A DNA stretch of 64,000 nucleotides. Origin: Azospirillum sp. B510 (GTDB lineage Bacteria > Pseudomonadota > Alphaproteobacteria > Azospirillales > Azospirillaceae). Under the pieces are notes generated by a model. It did not search any database, was not told the origin of the DNA, and saw nothing but the letters and a program-made list of their open reading frames with translations. The stretch lies in the NCBI RefSeq assembly GCF_000010725.1, contig NC_013854.1:1331001-1395000 (forward strand), given 5' to 3'. Below, piece by piece: positions 51,114-60,475 of the stretch; the stretch's first letter is position 1; every line of letters begins with the position of its first letter. A program made the position numbers and the translations under genes.

Positions 51114-52190
51114 ATGTCGGAAGATGCGGACGAGTCCTCCAAAACAGAGGACCCGACAGGCAAAAAGCTCGACGAGGCCCATAGACAGGGCCAGTTCGCG
51201 ATGACCCGCGAGGCCGCGAACTGGTTGATGGTCGCGGCGATGCTGGTGGTCCTGGTCTCCGTCCTGCCCGGCACCATGAAGGGGCTGGTCTTCCGCCTGA
51301 ACTATTATTTCGAGAATCTCGATCAGTTCACCTTCGACCGGGCCGGCGTCGGCGCCCTGCTGTTCCGGGTCATGCGCGACGTCATGTGGGCGCTGTGGCT
51401 GCCGATCCTGCTGTTCGTGGTGGCCGGCGTGATGGCGACCATCGGGCAGACCGGCTTCCATGTCTCGTGGCAGTTGATCGAGCCGAAATTCAGCAAGCTG
51501 AACCCGCTGCCCGGCCTGATGAACATGTTCAAGGCCAACCAGGCGGTGGAGCTGCTGAAGAGCATCGTCAAGCTGGCGGTGGTCGGCGGCGTCGCCTATA
51601 TGGCGCTGCGGCCGATGTTCGGCGGCATCGAAACCTATATCGGCATCGACCTCATCACCATGCTGTCGCAGATGGACGGGCTGGCCCACCGCCTGCTGAT
51701 CTGGGTCCTCGTCGTCCTCACCTTCATCGCCGCCGGCGACTTCCTGTGGCAGAAGAAGCAGTTCGACAAGCAGATGAAGATGACCAAGCAGGAGGTCAAG
51801 GACGAGCACAAGCAGCAGGAAGGCGACCCCGTCGTCAAGGGCCGCATCCGCCAGATCCGCTTCGAGCGCGCGCGCAAGCGCATGATGGCGGCGGTGCCGG
51901 ACGCCGACGTGGTGGTCACCAACCCGACCCATTTCGCGGTCGCGCTGAAATACGACCCCAGCCAGATGGGCGCGCCGCTGGTGCTGGCGAAGGGCGTCGA
52001 TCAGGTCGCCTTCAAGATCCGCGAGATCGCCGAATCGAACAATGTTCCGGTCATAGAAAACCCACCTCTTGCCCGGGCGCTCTATGCCGCTTGCGATATC
52101 GACGAGGAAGTCCCATCCGAGCATTATCGGGCGGTCGCCGAAGTCATTACCTATGTCTTCAAGCTTAAAGGGCGGTCGTTGCGCAACTGA
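51114..52190 (+). CDS. flhB: flagellar export switch protein FlhB
   Basis: A 358-residue protein with four transmembrane helices (about 35-215) and a C-terminal cytosolic domain with the autocleavage site VVVTNPTHFAVALKYDP (N-P-T-H). It controls the switch of export substrate from rod/hook to filament. ATG 51114 follows AAGGGGG. The last gene of the operon; the FlhB-like fragment gene 2.6 kb to the left resembles its tail. Confidence 0.95.
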   Translation: MSEDADESSKTEDPTGKKLDEAHRQGQFAMTREAANWLMVAAMLVVLVSVLPGTMKGLVFRLNYYFENLDQFTFDRAGVGALLFRVMRDVMWALWLPILLFVVAGVMATIGQTGFHVSWQLIEPKFSKLNPLPGLMNMFKANQAVELLKSIVKLAVVGGVAYMALRPMFGGIETYIGIDLITMLSQMDGLAHRLLIWVLVVLTFIAAGDFLWQKKQFDKQMKMTKQEVKDEHKQQEGDPVVKGRIRQIRFERARKRMMAAVPDADVVVTNPTHFAVALKYDPSQMGAPLVLAKGVDQVAFKIREIAESNNVPVIENPPLARALYAACDIDEEVPSEHYRAVAEVITYVFKLKGRSLRN

Positions 52191-52303
52191 TCCGGCTCCG
52201 TGGCGGTTGACGGAACCGGGGCGGGCAACCGACCATCGCTGGCTGCGCGATGGAGGTGCCCGGTCCGCGGCATTTCCCAGGGAGACGGTGTGGGGTTTGA
52301 CGA

Positions 52304-54838
52304 TTGGTGGACGACACAACTTCCCTTTCCGACACGGCACGCACCGCGGCGAAGCGTGGAGCATCGTCCGGCCGTCTGCTGATGGTCACGCAGTATGCGA
52401 CGGCCCCAACCGGCTTGCTGGTGCTGGTCGCCGGACTTCTGCTGGACAGCGACGCGCTCGGCTGGTTGGGGGCGCTGCTGGCGGCGCTGGGGGTGGCTCT
52501 GCTGATCGGCCGCAGCATCGTCATGGTGCGGCGGTCGGCGCGCGTCGGCGCGCTGCTCGGCGGTGCGCTGGAGGGGATGCCGGCGGGTCAACTGCTCTGT
52601 GACGGGATGGAGGAGGTGGTGTTCATCAACGCCGCCTTCCGCGAACTGGCGGGCTGGCGCCGTGGCGAACGGCCGCTGGACTCCCTGGCGCGTCAGTTCG
52701 CCGGGGACCCCGACAGCGCGCGGGAGTTCCGCCGTCTGCGGGAGCGGGTGAAGGCCGGGGCCGCCGCTTCGGCCGAACTGGCGATCCCGGCGCTGGACGG
52801 CCAGCCGCCGGAATGGCGCAAGGTGCAGGGCCAGCCGGTGGGCGGCTTTCCCGGTTCCGTCCATTGGCGGGTCGAGGACATCACCGCGAGGCGCGAACTG
52901 GAGCATGTCATGCTGCGCGAGCAGGCCAAGCTCGCCGATTTCATGGAGCATGCGCCGGTCGGCTTCTTCTCGGTCGACCAGAACGGCCAGTTCCTGTTCG
53001 TCAACGCCACGCTGGCCCAGTGGCTGGAGGCGCTACCCGGCGACCTGACCGACGGCGACGCGCGGCTGCACGGCATCCTGGCCGCCCCGCCGCTCACCGC
53101 CGCCCCGTATGACCTGTTCGATCACGGCGGCGGCGAGCAGCGCGGCGAGCTGACCATGGTCGGCCTGCGTGGCCGGCGTTTCCAGGTGGCGGTGGCTCAG
53201 AGCGTGGTGCATGCCGACGACGGCACCATCCACACCCGGTCGGTGGTGCGCGACCTGTCTCCCGAGCGGGAATGGCAGGAGGCGTTGCGCCTGTCCGAGC
53301 AGCGCTTCCAGCGTTTTTTCGAGGATGCGCCGATCGGCATCGCCCTGGTGGACGAGACCGGGCAACTGACGGAATGCAACGAGGCCTTCCTGGCGCTGAT
53401 CGGCAGCGAGGCCGGCAGCGTCATCGACCGCCCGATGGCCGAGCTGATCGTCCCGGCGGAGCGCGAGGTGGTGACCACCCGGCTGAAATCGGTGCAGGGT
53501 GGCGCCGATCCGGCCCACCCGCTCGAGGTGCGGCTGTCCGGCGGGCGGGAACTGACCGCCCAGCTCTATGCCCGGCGCCTGGCCAACCCGGTCCGCACCG
53601 ATGGCCGGATGGAGATGGGGCGGGGGGATGGCGTCGGGCTGATCCTGCACTTCATCGACATGACCGAGCGCAAGAGCCTGGAGGCGCAGTTCGCCCAGTC
53701 GCAGAAGATGCAGGCGGTCGGCCAGCTGGCCGGTGGCGTGGCGCACGACTTCAACAACCTGCTGACGGCGATGATCGGCTTCTGCGACCTGCTGCTGCTG
53801 CGGCACAAGCCGGGCGACCAGTCCTTCAGCGATATCATGCAGATCAAGCAGAACGCCAACCGCGCCGCCAATCTGGTACGGCAGCTTCTGGCCTTCTCGC
53901 GCCAGCAGACCCTGCAACCGCGCGTCATCAACGTGACCGACGTGCTGGCGGAGCTGGCGAACCTGCTGCGCCGGCTGATCGGCGAGAATATCGAGTTGAA
54001 GATGATCCATGGCCGCGAGCTGGGGCTGGTCAAGGTCGACCAGAACCAGTTGGAACAGGTCATCATCAATCTGGTGGTGAATGCCCGCGACGCCATGGCC
54101 GGCGGCGGCAAGCTGACCATCAACACCACCAACCATGTCGTCAGCGAGCCGGAACGGCGGGAGCATGAGACGGTTCCGCCCGGCGGCTACGTCTCCATCG
54201 ATGTGATCGACACCGGCTGCGGCATCGCGCGCGAGAATCTGCAACGCATCTTCGAGCCCTTCTATACGACCAAGGAGGTCGGGTCGGGCACCGGGCTCGG
54301 CCTGTCGACGGTCTATGGCATTGTGCGGCAGACCGGCGGCTTCGTCCTGGTCGATTCGGCGGTGGGGGAGGGAACCACCTTCACCATCCTGCTGCCGCAT
54401 CACCAGGGCGACCTGCGTCCGGTCGATGTGGCGGAGCCGCGTGAGCGGCGCGGCAGCGATCTGACCGGCAGCGGCACCATCCTGCTGGTGGAGGATGAGG
54501 ACGCCGTCCGCGTCTTCTCCGCCCGCGCGCTGCGCAACAAGGGCTATCAGGTGCTGGAGGCCAAGAATGGCGAGGCGGCACTCCAGCAGATCGAGGCCAA
54601 CGGCGCCTCCATCGACCTGCTGATCACCGATGTGGTGATGCCGCAGATGGACGGTCCGACGCTGGCCCGCCATGTCCACGAGCTGCGGCCGGAGATGCGC
54701 GTGATCTTCATTTCCGGCTATGCCGAGGACCGTCTTGGCGAGATCGACGGGGTCGAGGTCGCCCATTTCCTGCCCAAGCCCTTCTCGCTGAAGCAGCTTG
54801 CCTCCAAGGTGAAGGAGGTCATCCGCGACGGGCGCTAG
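52304..54838 (+). CDS. cckA: CckA-type hybrid histidine kinase
   Basis: An 844-residue membrane sensor. Two transmembrane helices lie at about 35-75, followed by three PAS-like regions (about 90-200, 210-320, 330-450), a HisKA domain with GGVAHDFNNLLTAMIGFCDL (His near 481), an ATPase domain with VINLVVNARDAMAGGGKL and GSGTGLGLSTVYGIVRQ, and a receiver domain with IDLLITDVVMPQMDG (Asp near 776). In alphaproteobacteria CckA phosphorylates ChpT and CtrA and governs cell cycle and motility. Its place behind the flagellar operon agrees. Start at TTG 52304 or GTG 52307 is uncertain. Confidence 0.88.
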   Translation: MVDDTTSLSDTARTAAKRGASSGRLLMVTQYATAPTGLLVLVAGLLLDSDALGWLGALLAALGVALLIGRSIVMVRRSARVGALLGGALEGMPAGQLLCDGMEEVVFINAAFRELAGWRRGERPLDSLARQFAGDPDSAREFRRLRERVKAGAAASAELAIPALDGQPPEWRKVQGQPVGGFPGSVHWRVEDITARRELEHVMLREQAKLADFMEHAPVGFFSVDQNGQFLFVNATLAQWLEALPGDLTDGDARLHGILAAPPLTAAPYDLFDHGGGEQRGELTMVGLRGRRFQVAVAQSVVHADDGTIHTRSVVRDLSPEREWQEALRLSEQRFQRFFEDAPIGIALVDETGQLTECNEAFLALIGSEAGSVIDRPMAELIVPAEREVVTTRLKSVQGGADPAHPLEVRLSGGRELTAQLYARRLANPVRTDGRMEMGRGDGVGLILHFIDMTERKSLEAQFAQSQKMQAVGQLAGGVAHDFNNLLTAMIGFCDLLLLRHKPGDQSFSDIMQIKQNANRAANLVRQLLAFSRQQTLQPRVINVTDVLAELANLLRRLIGENIELKMIHGRELGLVKVDQNQLEQVIINLVVNARDAMAGGGKLTINTTNHVVSEPERREHETVPPGGYVSIDVIDTGCGIARENLQRIFEPFYTTKEVGSGTGLGLSTVYGIVRQTGGFVLVDSAVGEGTTFTILLPHHQGDLRPVDVAEPRERRGSDLTGSGTILLVEDEDAVRVFSARALRNKGYQVLEAKNGEAALQQIEANGASIDLLITDVVMPQMDGPTLARHVHELRPEMRVIFISGYAEDRLGEIDGVEVAHFLPKPFSLKQLASKVKEVIRDGR

Positions 54839-54909
54839 GCGAAAGGGAGATAGCCCGGACCACGTCCGGAAAACGGGAACGCACCGGAAACATCAGCTCT
54901 TGCAAACAA

Positions 54910-54924
54910 GAACGAAGAGAGTAC
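54910..54924. promoter_or_regulatory. LexA/SOS-type box upstream of recA
   Basis: GAACGAAGAGAGTAC; its complement is GTAC-N7-GTTC, one base from the alphaproteobacterial LexA consensus GTTC-N7-GTTC. It lies 56 bp before the recA start, where a repressor site is expected. Confidence 0.65.
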
Positions 54925-54979
54925 ATTCAGCTTCGTTGCAAGAGCGCCGACCGTGTGTTCTAAGAGAGGGGTACCGGGC

Positions 54980-56059
54980 ATGTCGTCCGCACAGCTTCGT
55001 TTGGTCGAGAAGGATTCCATGGACAAGCAGAAGGCGCTCGATGCCGCCCTGAGCCAGATCGAACGCGCGTTCGGCAAGGGCTCGATCATGAAGCTCGGCG
55101 CTCGCGAGAATCTGGTCGAGACGGAGGTGGTGTCCACCGGCTCGCTGGGTCTCGACATCGCGCTGGGCATCGGCGGCCTGCCGCGTGGCCGTATCGTCGA
55201 AATCTACGGTCCGGAAAGCTCGGGCAAGACGACGCTGGCTCTGCACGCCATCGCCCAGGCCCAGAAGAATGGCGGGACCTGTGCCTTCGTCGACGCCGAA
55301 CACGCGCTCGACCCGTCCTATGCCCGCAAGCTCGGCGTCAACATCGACGAACTGCTGATCTCGCAGCCGGATGCCGGCGAGCAGGCGCTGGAGATCGCCG
55401 ACACGCTGGTACGGTCCGGCGCCATCGACGTGCTGGTCGTGGACTCGGTGGCCGCCCTGGTGCCGCGCGCCGAGCTGGAAGGCGAGATGGGCGACAGCCA
55501 TGTCGGCTTGCATGCCCGCCTGATGAGCCAGGCGCTGCGCAAGCTGACCGGCTCCATCGCCAAGTCGAACTGCCTGGTCATCTTCATCAACCAGATCCGC
55601 CTGAAGATCGGCGTGATGTTCGGCAACCCGGAGACGACGACCGGCGGCAACGCCCTGAAATTCTACGCCTCCGTCCGTCTCGACATCCGCCGCATCGGTT
55701 CGATCAAGGATCGCGACACCGTCGTCGGCAACCAGACCCGCGTCAAGGTGGTGAAGAACAAGATGGCCCCGCCCTTCCGCGTGGTCGAGTTCGACATCAT
55801 GTATGGCGAGGGCGTGTCGAAGGTCGGCGAGCTGCTCGACCTCGGCATCCAGGCCGGGGTGGTCGACAAGTCGGGCGCCTGGTTCAGCTATGACGGTACG
55901 CGCATCGGCCAGGGTCGGGAGAACGCCAAGACCTTCCTGCGCAACAACCCGGAGATGGCCGACGCCATCGAGGCCAAGATCCGCGGCAACGCCGGCCTGG
56001 TCGCCGATGCCATGATGGGCACCCCGGAAACCGACGGCGAGGCCTCCACGCCGGAGTAA
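54980..56059 (+). CDS. recA: recombinase RecA
   Basis: A 359-residue DNA strand-exchange protein and LexA co-protease. Walker A is GPESSGKTT, Walker B region [11 protein letters not shown], with [20 protein letters not shown] as the L2 region. ATG 54980 has AGAGGGG upstream; the frame extends to 54953 without a site. The LexA-like box above indicates SOS control. A terminator follows. Confidence 0.97.
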   Translation: MSSAQLRLVEKDSMDKQKALDAALSQIERAFGKGSIMKLGARENLVETEVVSTGSLGLDIALGIGGLPRGRIVEIYGPESSGKTTLALHAIAQAQKNGGTCAFVDAEHALDPSYARKLGVNIDELLISQPDAGEQALEIADTLVRSGAIDVLVVDSVAALVPRAELEGEMGDSHVGLHARLMSQALRKLTGSIAKSNCLVIFINQIRLKIGVMFGNPETTTGGNALKFYASVRLDIRRIGSIKDRDTVVGNQTRVKVVKNKMAPPFRVVEFDIMYGEGVSKVGELLDLGIQAGVVDKSGAWFSYDGTRIGQGRENAKTFLRNNPEMADAIEAKIRGNAGLVADAMMGTPETDGEASTPE

Positions 56060-56078
56060 GGCATCCGCTGCCTTCGGA

Positions 56079-56112
56079 AGCCCGCCGTCTGTGAGGGCGG
56101 CGGGCTTTCCTT
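56079..56112 (+). terminator. rho-independent terminator after recA
   Basis: AGCCCGCCG / CGGCGGGCT, nine perfect pairs with a ten-base loop, then TTCCTTCT. It is 20 bp after the recA stop. Confidence 0.85.
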
Positions 56113-56158
56113 CTGCTCGCGGGATTCAGGAGCGGATCAAGGATTTCAGGGGGAAGCG

Positions 56159-56455
56159 ATGATCAATCTGATCGCGGAAACGGCGACGCTGCCTCAGGCG
56201 TGGCGGTCGCGGATCGTTGGCAAGATCGCCGGAGCCAATCTGAAAATCATCCGCATGGATGAGGCCGGCATTCCATCGGAAAGCCATGCCGATTTCGACG
56301 AGGCGCTTTTCGTTCTCGAAGGCGCCATGACGCTCGACGTCGAAGGCGAGCTGATCAACATGGCGGCGGGTGACTTTTTCGTCGTCCCGGCGGGCAAAAG
56401 CCACCGTGTCCTGGAAGGAAGCCATGGCATCCTGTTCCTGGTCGATGCGGAATAA
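56159..56455 (+). CDS. cupin-domain protein
   Basis: A 98-residue single cupin barrel. Motif 1 is SHADFDEALFVLEGAMTLDV (His and Glu ligands) and motif 2 is MAAGDFFVVPAGKSHRVL (second His). Small cupins of this kind are of varied or unknown function. AGGGGGAAG lies upstream. It is between recA and a convergent unknown gene. Confidence 0.82.
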   Translation: MINLIAETATLPQAWRSRIVGKIAGANLKIIRMDEAGIPSESHADFDEALFVLEGAMTLDVEGELINMAAGDFFVVPAGKSHRVLEGSHGILFLVDAE

Positions 56456-56490
56456 GGCAGCCCGATCACGATCCGATAGAACCGGCTCCT

Positions 56491-57066
56491 TCAGACATCC
56501 ACCACCATGTGCGGCCTGAACGCGCCCTCCAGCGTCAGCAGCAGATGGAGATAGACCGCCACCTTGCGGGCGCGGTCGCTGTTGCGTGACAGGCAATCGC
56601 GCAGCTGTTCCGCCAGTCGCGCGGTTTCCGGGTCCTGTTGGGGGGCGGCGGCGGTGACGGCTTTGACGATATGCTCCGGATCGACCGGAACCGGGGCCGC
56701 CGGGTCCTTCAGCAGCGCTTCGGCCAGCGCCTCCTCGTCATGGTCGGCCGGGGAGGGGGTGGATGGCGGTGGCGGGGCCTGCCGTGCCAGATGGCTGCGG
56801 AGATTGTCCTTCAGCCGGTTCCGCTGACCCTCGTCCAGCCCGTCGAACTGGTCGACCTCGTCGAACAGAAGGTCGTAGAGCCGTCGGCGTTGCGGGTTCG
56901 GCGGGTTCTGGCCGCGCCGCTCCTGCTCGCGGTCCTGCTGTTCCTTGCGCGGGTTGCGGCGGTGGTTGCGGTCGGTGGCGCTGCCGGCCCGTTCCACACC
57001 CGCAGTGGTGCGGACGCTGAATTCCGGCGGACCAATGCCGCCGCCGGAGGAGAGAGTGCCCGCCAT
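56491..57066 (-). CDS. unknown low-complexity protein
   Basis: A 191-residue protein. Residues 1-65 are Arg/Asn/Gln-rich and probably disordered (RNHRRNPRKEQQDREQERRG), then a helical segment (LYDLLFDEVDQFDGLDEGQR), a Pro-rich linker and a C-terminal helical pair ending in LLLTLEGAFRPHMVVDV. No family recognised. It converges on the cupin gene. Confidence 0.6.
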   Translation of the reverse strand: MAGTLSSGGGIGPPEFSVRTTAGVERAGSATDRNHRRNPRKEQQDREQERRGQNPPNPQRRRLYDLLFDEVDQFDGLDEGQRNRLKDNLRSHLARQAPPPPSTPSPADHDEEALAEALLKDPAAPVPVDPEHIVKAVTAAAPQQDPETARLAEQLRDCLSRNSDRARKVAVYLHLLLTLEGAFRPHMVVDV

Positions 57067-57156
57067 CAGCCGCCTCCCGGAACAGAGGGTCCCAAGCGGT
57101 AAAGTCTGGCAGAGCCGGCGCTTTCGTCAATGCGAAAGCGCCGGCTTGGGTCCATG

Positions 57157-59769
57157 TCAGTCGCCGGCGCCGGCCCCGACGGCGCCATTGGCGGCCTCGG
57201 GCTTGCTCTTGCCGAAGCCGATGGTGGGGAAGACATTGATCAGCGCGGTGATGAAGGCGGCGAGATAGGGCAGCGACTGCACCACCAGCAGGCCCGACCA
57301 CATGAAGGCGTCACGGTTCTCATGGCCGAAGACCATGACGATGGCCAACGCCGCGCCCCACAGCGACACCAGCAGCACCAGTTCCTCCCGCGCCATCAGG
57401 AAGGCCTGCATCAGCGCCGGCTGGTTCTCGCATTTCGGCGTGCGGACGAAGGGGCGGCCCGAGGTGAAGATGCCCAGCCACATGGCGCGGCCGACCGTAT
57501 GGGTCAGCGCCATGCCGGCGACCGCCGCCCCGACCTTGTCCCAGAAGCCGCATTTCACCCGCGCCTCATAGAGCCAGAGCGAGGCGCCGACCTTGAAGGC
57601 GAAGACGCTCAGCGTCGGGATCATGAAGACGTTGGGCGGGAACTCGAAATATTTGGGGAAGGCCATCAGGCCGATCGACCACAGGATGCCGGCGATGCCG
57701 AACACCATATGGGCGGCGTCGGCGAACCAGGGCAACCAGCCGGTGATGAAATGGTATTTCTGGCCGGTGGTCAGCTCCTTGGCGCCCGGCGACAACTGGC
57801 GCCAGTGATGCTTCAGGATCTGCACGGCGCCGTAGGCCCAGCGGAAACGCTGCGTCTTGTAGGCGGAGAAGCTGTCGGGAACCAGGCCCTTGCCGTAGCT
57901 TTCCGGCATATAGACGGCCTCATAGCCATGCTCGAACAGGCGCAGGCCGAGGTCGGCGTCCTCGGTGATGCACCATTCGCCCCAGCGGCCGACCTTCTCC
58001 AGCGCCGTCTTGCGGATGATGGTCATGGTGCCGTGCTGGATGATCGCGTTGCGCTCGTTGCGCTGGATCATGCCGATGTGGAAGAAACCGGCATATTCCC
58101 AGTTGGTCATGCGCTGGAACAGGTCATGTTCCCACTCGCGGTAATCCTGCGGCGATTGGACGAAGCCGACCTCCGGCCGGTTGAAGTGTGGGATCGTCGC
58201 CTTCAGCCAATCGGGATGGACCTGATAGTCGCTGTCGATGACGGCGATGTGCTCGGCGTCGGGAGCGGTCTGGGCCAGGCCGAAATTCAAGGCGCCCGCC
58301 TTGAAGCCCGGCCAGTTGTCGAGGTGGAAGAAGCGGAACTTCGGCCCCAGCGTCTTGCAATATTCCTCGATCGGGCGCCAGACGGCCGGATCCTTGGTGT
58401 TGTTGTCGAGCAGCAGGACTTCGTAATTCGGGTAGTCGAGCCTGGCCAGCGCGTCCAGCGTCTGCATGACCATGTGCGGCGGTTCGTTGTAGCAGGGCAC
58501 ATGGATCGACACCTTCGCCGCGTTGGGCAGCGGGGCGGCGGAGCAGGGGATGAATTTGCGCTTGAACTTGTGCTGCCAGACGACCTCGGTCAGTTCCATG
58601 CCGTCGATCAGCATCACCGCGAACAGCACCAGCTGACAGAAGATCAGCAGGCCCCAGGCGATCTCGGTGGTGAGCGCGAGGCCGGCGGCCGAGGCCGCGC
58701 TGACGGTGAAGACGAGGACGGAGGCCACCGCCTGGATCAGCGCGCCGTAGAAGATCTGGCCGCCGATCCTGAGGTCGCCGCGCCGCCACAGGAAGAAGAC
58801 CAGCGGCAGGAAGCCGAGCGCCACGGCGGTGGCGCACTTGATCTCCCAGTTGCGGATCTCCTGCACGCCGCCGATCATCGGGAATTTCGGATTGCGCTGG
58901 TAATCCCACAGGCCCCAGCTTGTGCCGGCGGTGCCCTCGATCTCCCGCTTCCAGGGCTGGTCGAAGGCCTCCATGATGAAATAATCGAGCTTGTTCTGGG
59001 CGGCGACGTTCAGGAAATTGCGGATGAACTTGGCCTGATTGACCTGGCTGGCCTCGGCGCCCCGGCGCCACGGGCCGTCGGCGGGCCAGCCGATCTCGCC
59101 GATCAGGATGTGCTTGTTGGGGTATTTCTGCTTCAGCTCGTTGTAGCGGAACATGGCGTAGTCGACCGACTGGTCGACCGGCACGCCTTCCCAATAGGGC
59201 AGCAGGTGGACGGCGAGGAAGTCGACCGCCGCGACCAGTTCCGGGTTCTTCAGCCAGACGTGCCACGGCTCGGCGATGGAGACCGGGACGTTGACCTTCT
59301 TCTTCACCCGCTTGATATAGTCGATGGCCTGCGGAACGGTCAGGTCGGCGCGCAGGATCGCCTCGTTGCCGACCAGAACGCGGCGGACGTTGCTGTTGGC
59401 GCGGGCCAGCTTGATCAGGCCGGCCAGCTCCGGCTCGTCGATCTCGGGCTTGCCGGTGGTCCAGGCGCCGGCGGTGACCGGCAGGCCATGCTTGCCGGCG
59501 ATGGCCGCCACCATTTCCGAACCGTCGGTGGTGGAATAGGTGCGGACGGCCTTCACCGCGCCCTCCAGCGCGTCCATGTCCTTTTCAATATCGTCGGCGG
59601 ATGCCTTGTCGCCCTTCGATGGGCTCTTGTCGGAATGGAAGGGGGTATAGGCGACGCCGGTGATGGCGCCGGCCCAGGACCGCTCGTCCACCGGACGGTT
59701 CCACAGCGCCCAGAAGGCGATGTTGCCGAGGATCACCAGAATCAGAACCGCAAAGGCCGATTTGCGCAT
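57157..59769 (-). CDS. fused GH17-like and GT2 membrane glucan synthase (NdvB/NdvC-like)
   Basis: An 870-residue protein with an N-terminal signal anchor, a GH17-like beta-1,3-glucanase domain (about 40-300; VGNEAILR and ILIGEIGWPADG carry the Glu residues), several transmembrane helices, and a cytosolic GT2 domain with IDSDYQVHPDW, TEDADLGLRLFEHG and QRFRWAYG (D,D,D,QxxRW pattern), then C-terminal helices. It resembles Bradyrhizobium proteins for cyclic beta-1,3/1,6-glucans, used in osmoadaptation and plant contact. The start ATG 59769 is chosen over 59802 and 59826 for its fit to a signal anchor. Confidence 0.87.
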   Translation of the reverse strand: MRKSAFAVLILVILGNIAFWALWNRPVDERSWAGAITGVAYTPFHSDKSPSKGDKASADDIEKDMDALEGAVKAVRTYSTTDGSEMVAAIAGKHGLPVTAGAWTTGKPEIDEPELAGLIKLARANSNVRRVLVGNEAILRADLTVPQAIDYIKRVKKKVNVPVSIAEPWHVWLKNPELVAAVDFLAVHLLPYWEGVPVDQSVDYAMFRYNELKQKYPNKHILIGEIGWPADGPWRRGAEASQVNQAKFIRNFLNVAAQNKLDYFIMEAFDQPWKREIEGTAGTSWGLWDYQRNPKFPMIGGVQEIRNWEIKCATAVALGFLPLVFFLWRRGDLRIGGQIFYGALIQAVASVLVFTVSAASAAGLALTTEIAWGLLIFCQLVLFAVMLIDGMELTEVVWQHKFKRKFIPCSAAPLPNAAKVSIHVPCYNEPPHMVMQTLDALARLDYPNYEVLLLDNNTKDPAVWRPIEEYCKTLGPKFRFFHLDNWPGFKAGALNFGLAQTAPDAEHIAVIDSDYQVHPDWLKATIPHFNRPEVGFVQSPQDYREWEHDLFQRMTNWEYAGFFHIGMIQRNERNAIIQHGTMTIIRKTALEKVGRWGEWCITEDADLGLRLFEHGYEAVYMPESYGKGLVPDSFSAYKTQRFRWAYGAVQILKHHWRQLSPGAKELTTGQKYHFITGWLPWFADAAHMVFGIAGILWSIGLMAFPKYFEFPPNVFMIPTLSVFAFKVGASLWLYEARVKCGFWDKVGAAVAGMALTHTVGRAMWLGIFTSGRPFVRTPKCENQPALMQAFLMAREELVLLVSLWGAALAIVMVFGHENRDAFMWSGLLVVQSLPYLAAFITALINVFPTIGFGKSKPEAANGAVGAGAGD

Positions 59770-60018
59770 GTGGGTCGTTCTCGCTCGCCGCACCAGAAAC
59801 ATGGATACGGCCCGTGGAAATGGCACAAGGGAAGCATTGCCGCCCCGACCATCTCCTCGGACCGAACTCTATAATCGTCCAACGAATGCCGCTGCGCCGT
59901 ATGGCCGGCGCGCACGGCCTTCTATACAAGCTTCGCGGTTGCCCCGCCACTGCCGGCTATAACAGGGCAGCCTCCGGTTAATCCCGGTGCCCGATGCAGG
60001 CCATGAACGGAGTGAAGC

Positions 60019-60423
60019 ATGTTTTCCCTTAACGAACGGCTACAAGCCGACACCCATCCCGTGGCCGATCTGGATCTTTGCCGGGTGTTGCTGATGAACA
60101 ACGCCCTGTGGCCGTGGCTGATCCTGGTGCCGATGCGGGAGGGGGCGGTCGAGATCCATCGGCTGGACACGGCCGATCAGGCGGTGCTGATGCGGGAGAT
60201 CGTCCAGGCGTCCCAAGTGGTGGAGCGGCTGTTCGCGCCCGACAAGATGAATGTCGGGGCGCTGGGCAACATGGTGCCGCAGTTGCACCTCCATGTGATC
60301 GGGCGCAGGCGCGGCGATCCGGCATGGCCGGGCCCGGTCTGGGGCTCCGGCCATGCCGAACCGTATGACCCGGCCGCCGCGGCGGCGCTGGTGGCGCGGC
60401 TGAGGCGGGCGCTGGGCCGATAG
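60019..60423 (+). CDS. HIT-family nucleotide hydrolase
   Basis: A 134-residue histidine-triad protein; the triad is LHLHVIGR (His-x-His-x-x-x, about 93-98). The N-terminal fold runs ADTHPVADLDLCRVLL, then a conserved WLILVPMR and EIHRLDTAD. Family members hydrolyse AMP-lysine or dinucleoside polyphosphates. It is divergent from the glucan synthase gene. Confidence 0.87.
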   Translation: MFSLNERLQADTHPVADLDLCRVLLMNNALWPWLILVPMREGAVEIHRLDTADQAVLMREIVQASQVVERLFAPDKMNVGALGNMVPQLHLHVIGRRRGDPAWPGPVWGSGHAEPYDPAAAAALVARLRRALGR

Positions 60424-60475
60424 GAGCACTCCGCCACCGGCCGTGCGGGCCGGCGGCGGGGGGACGGGACCGCGG

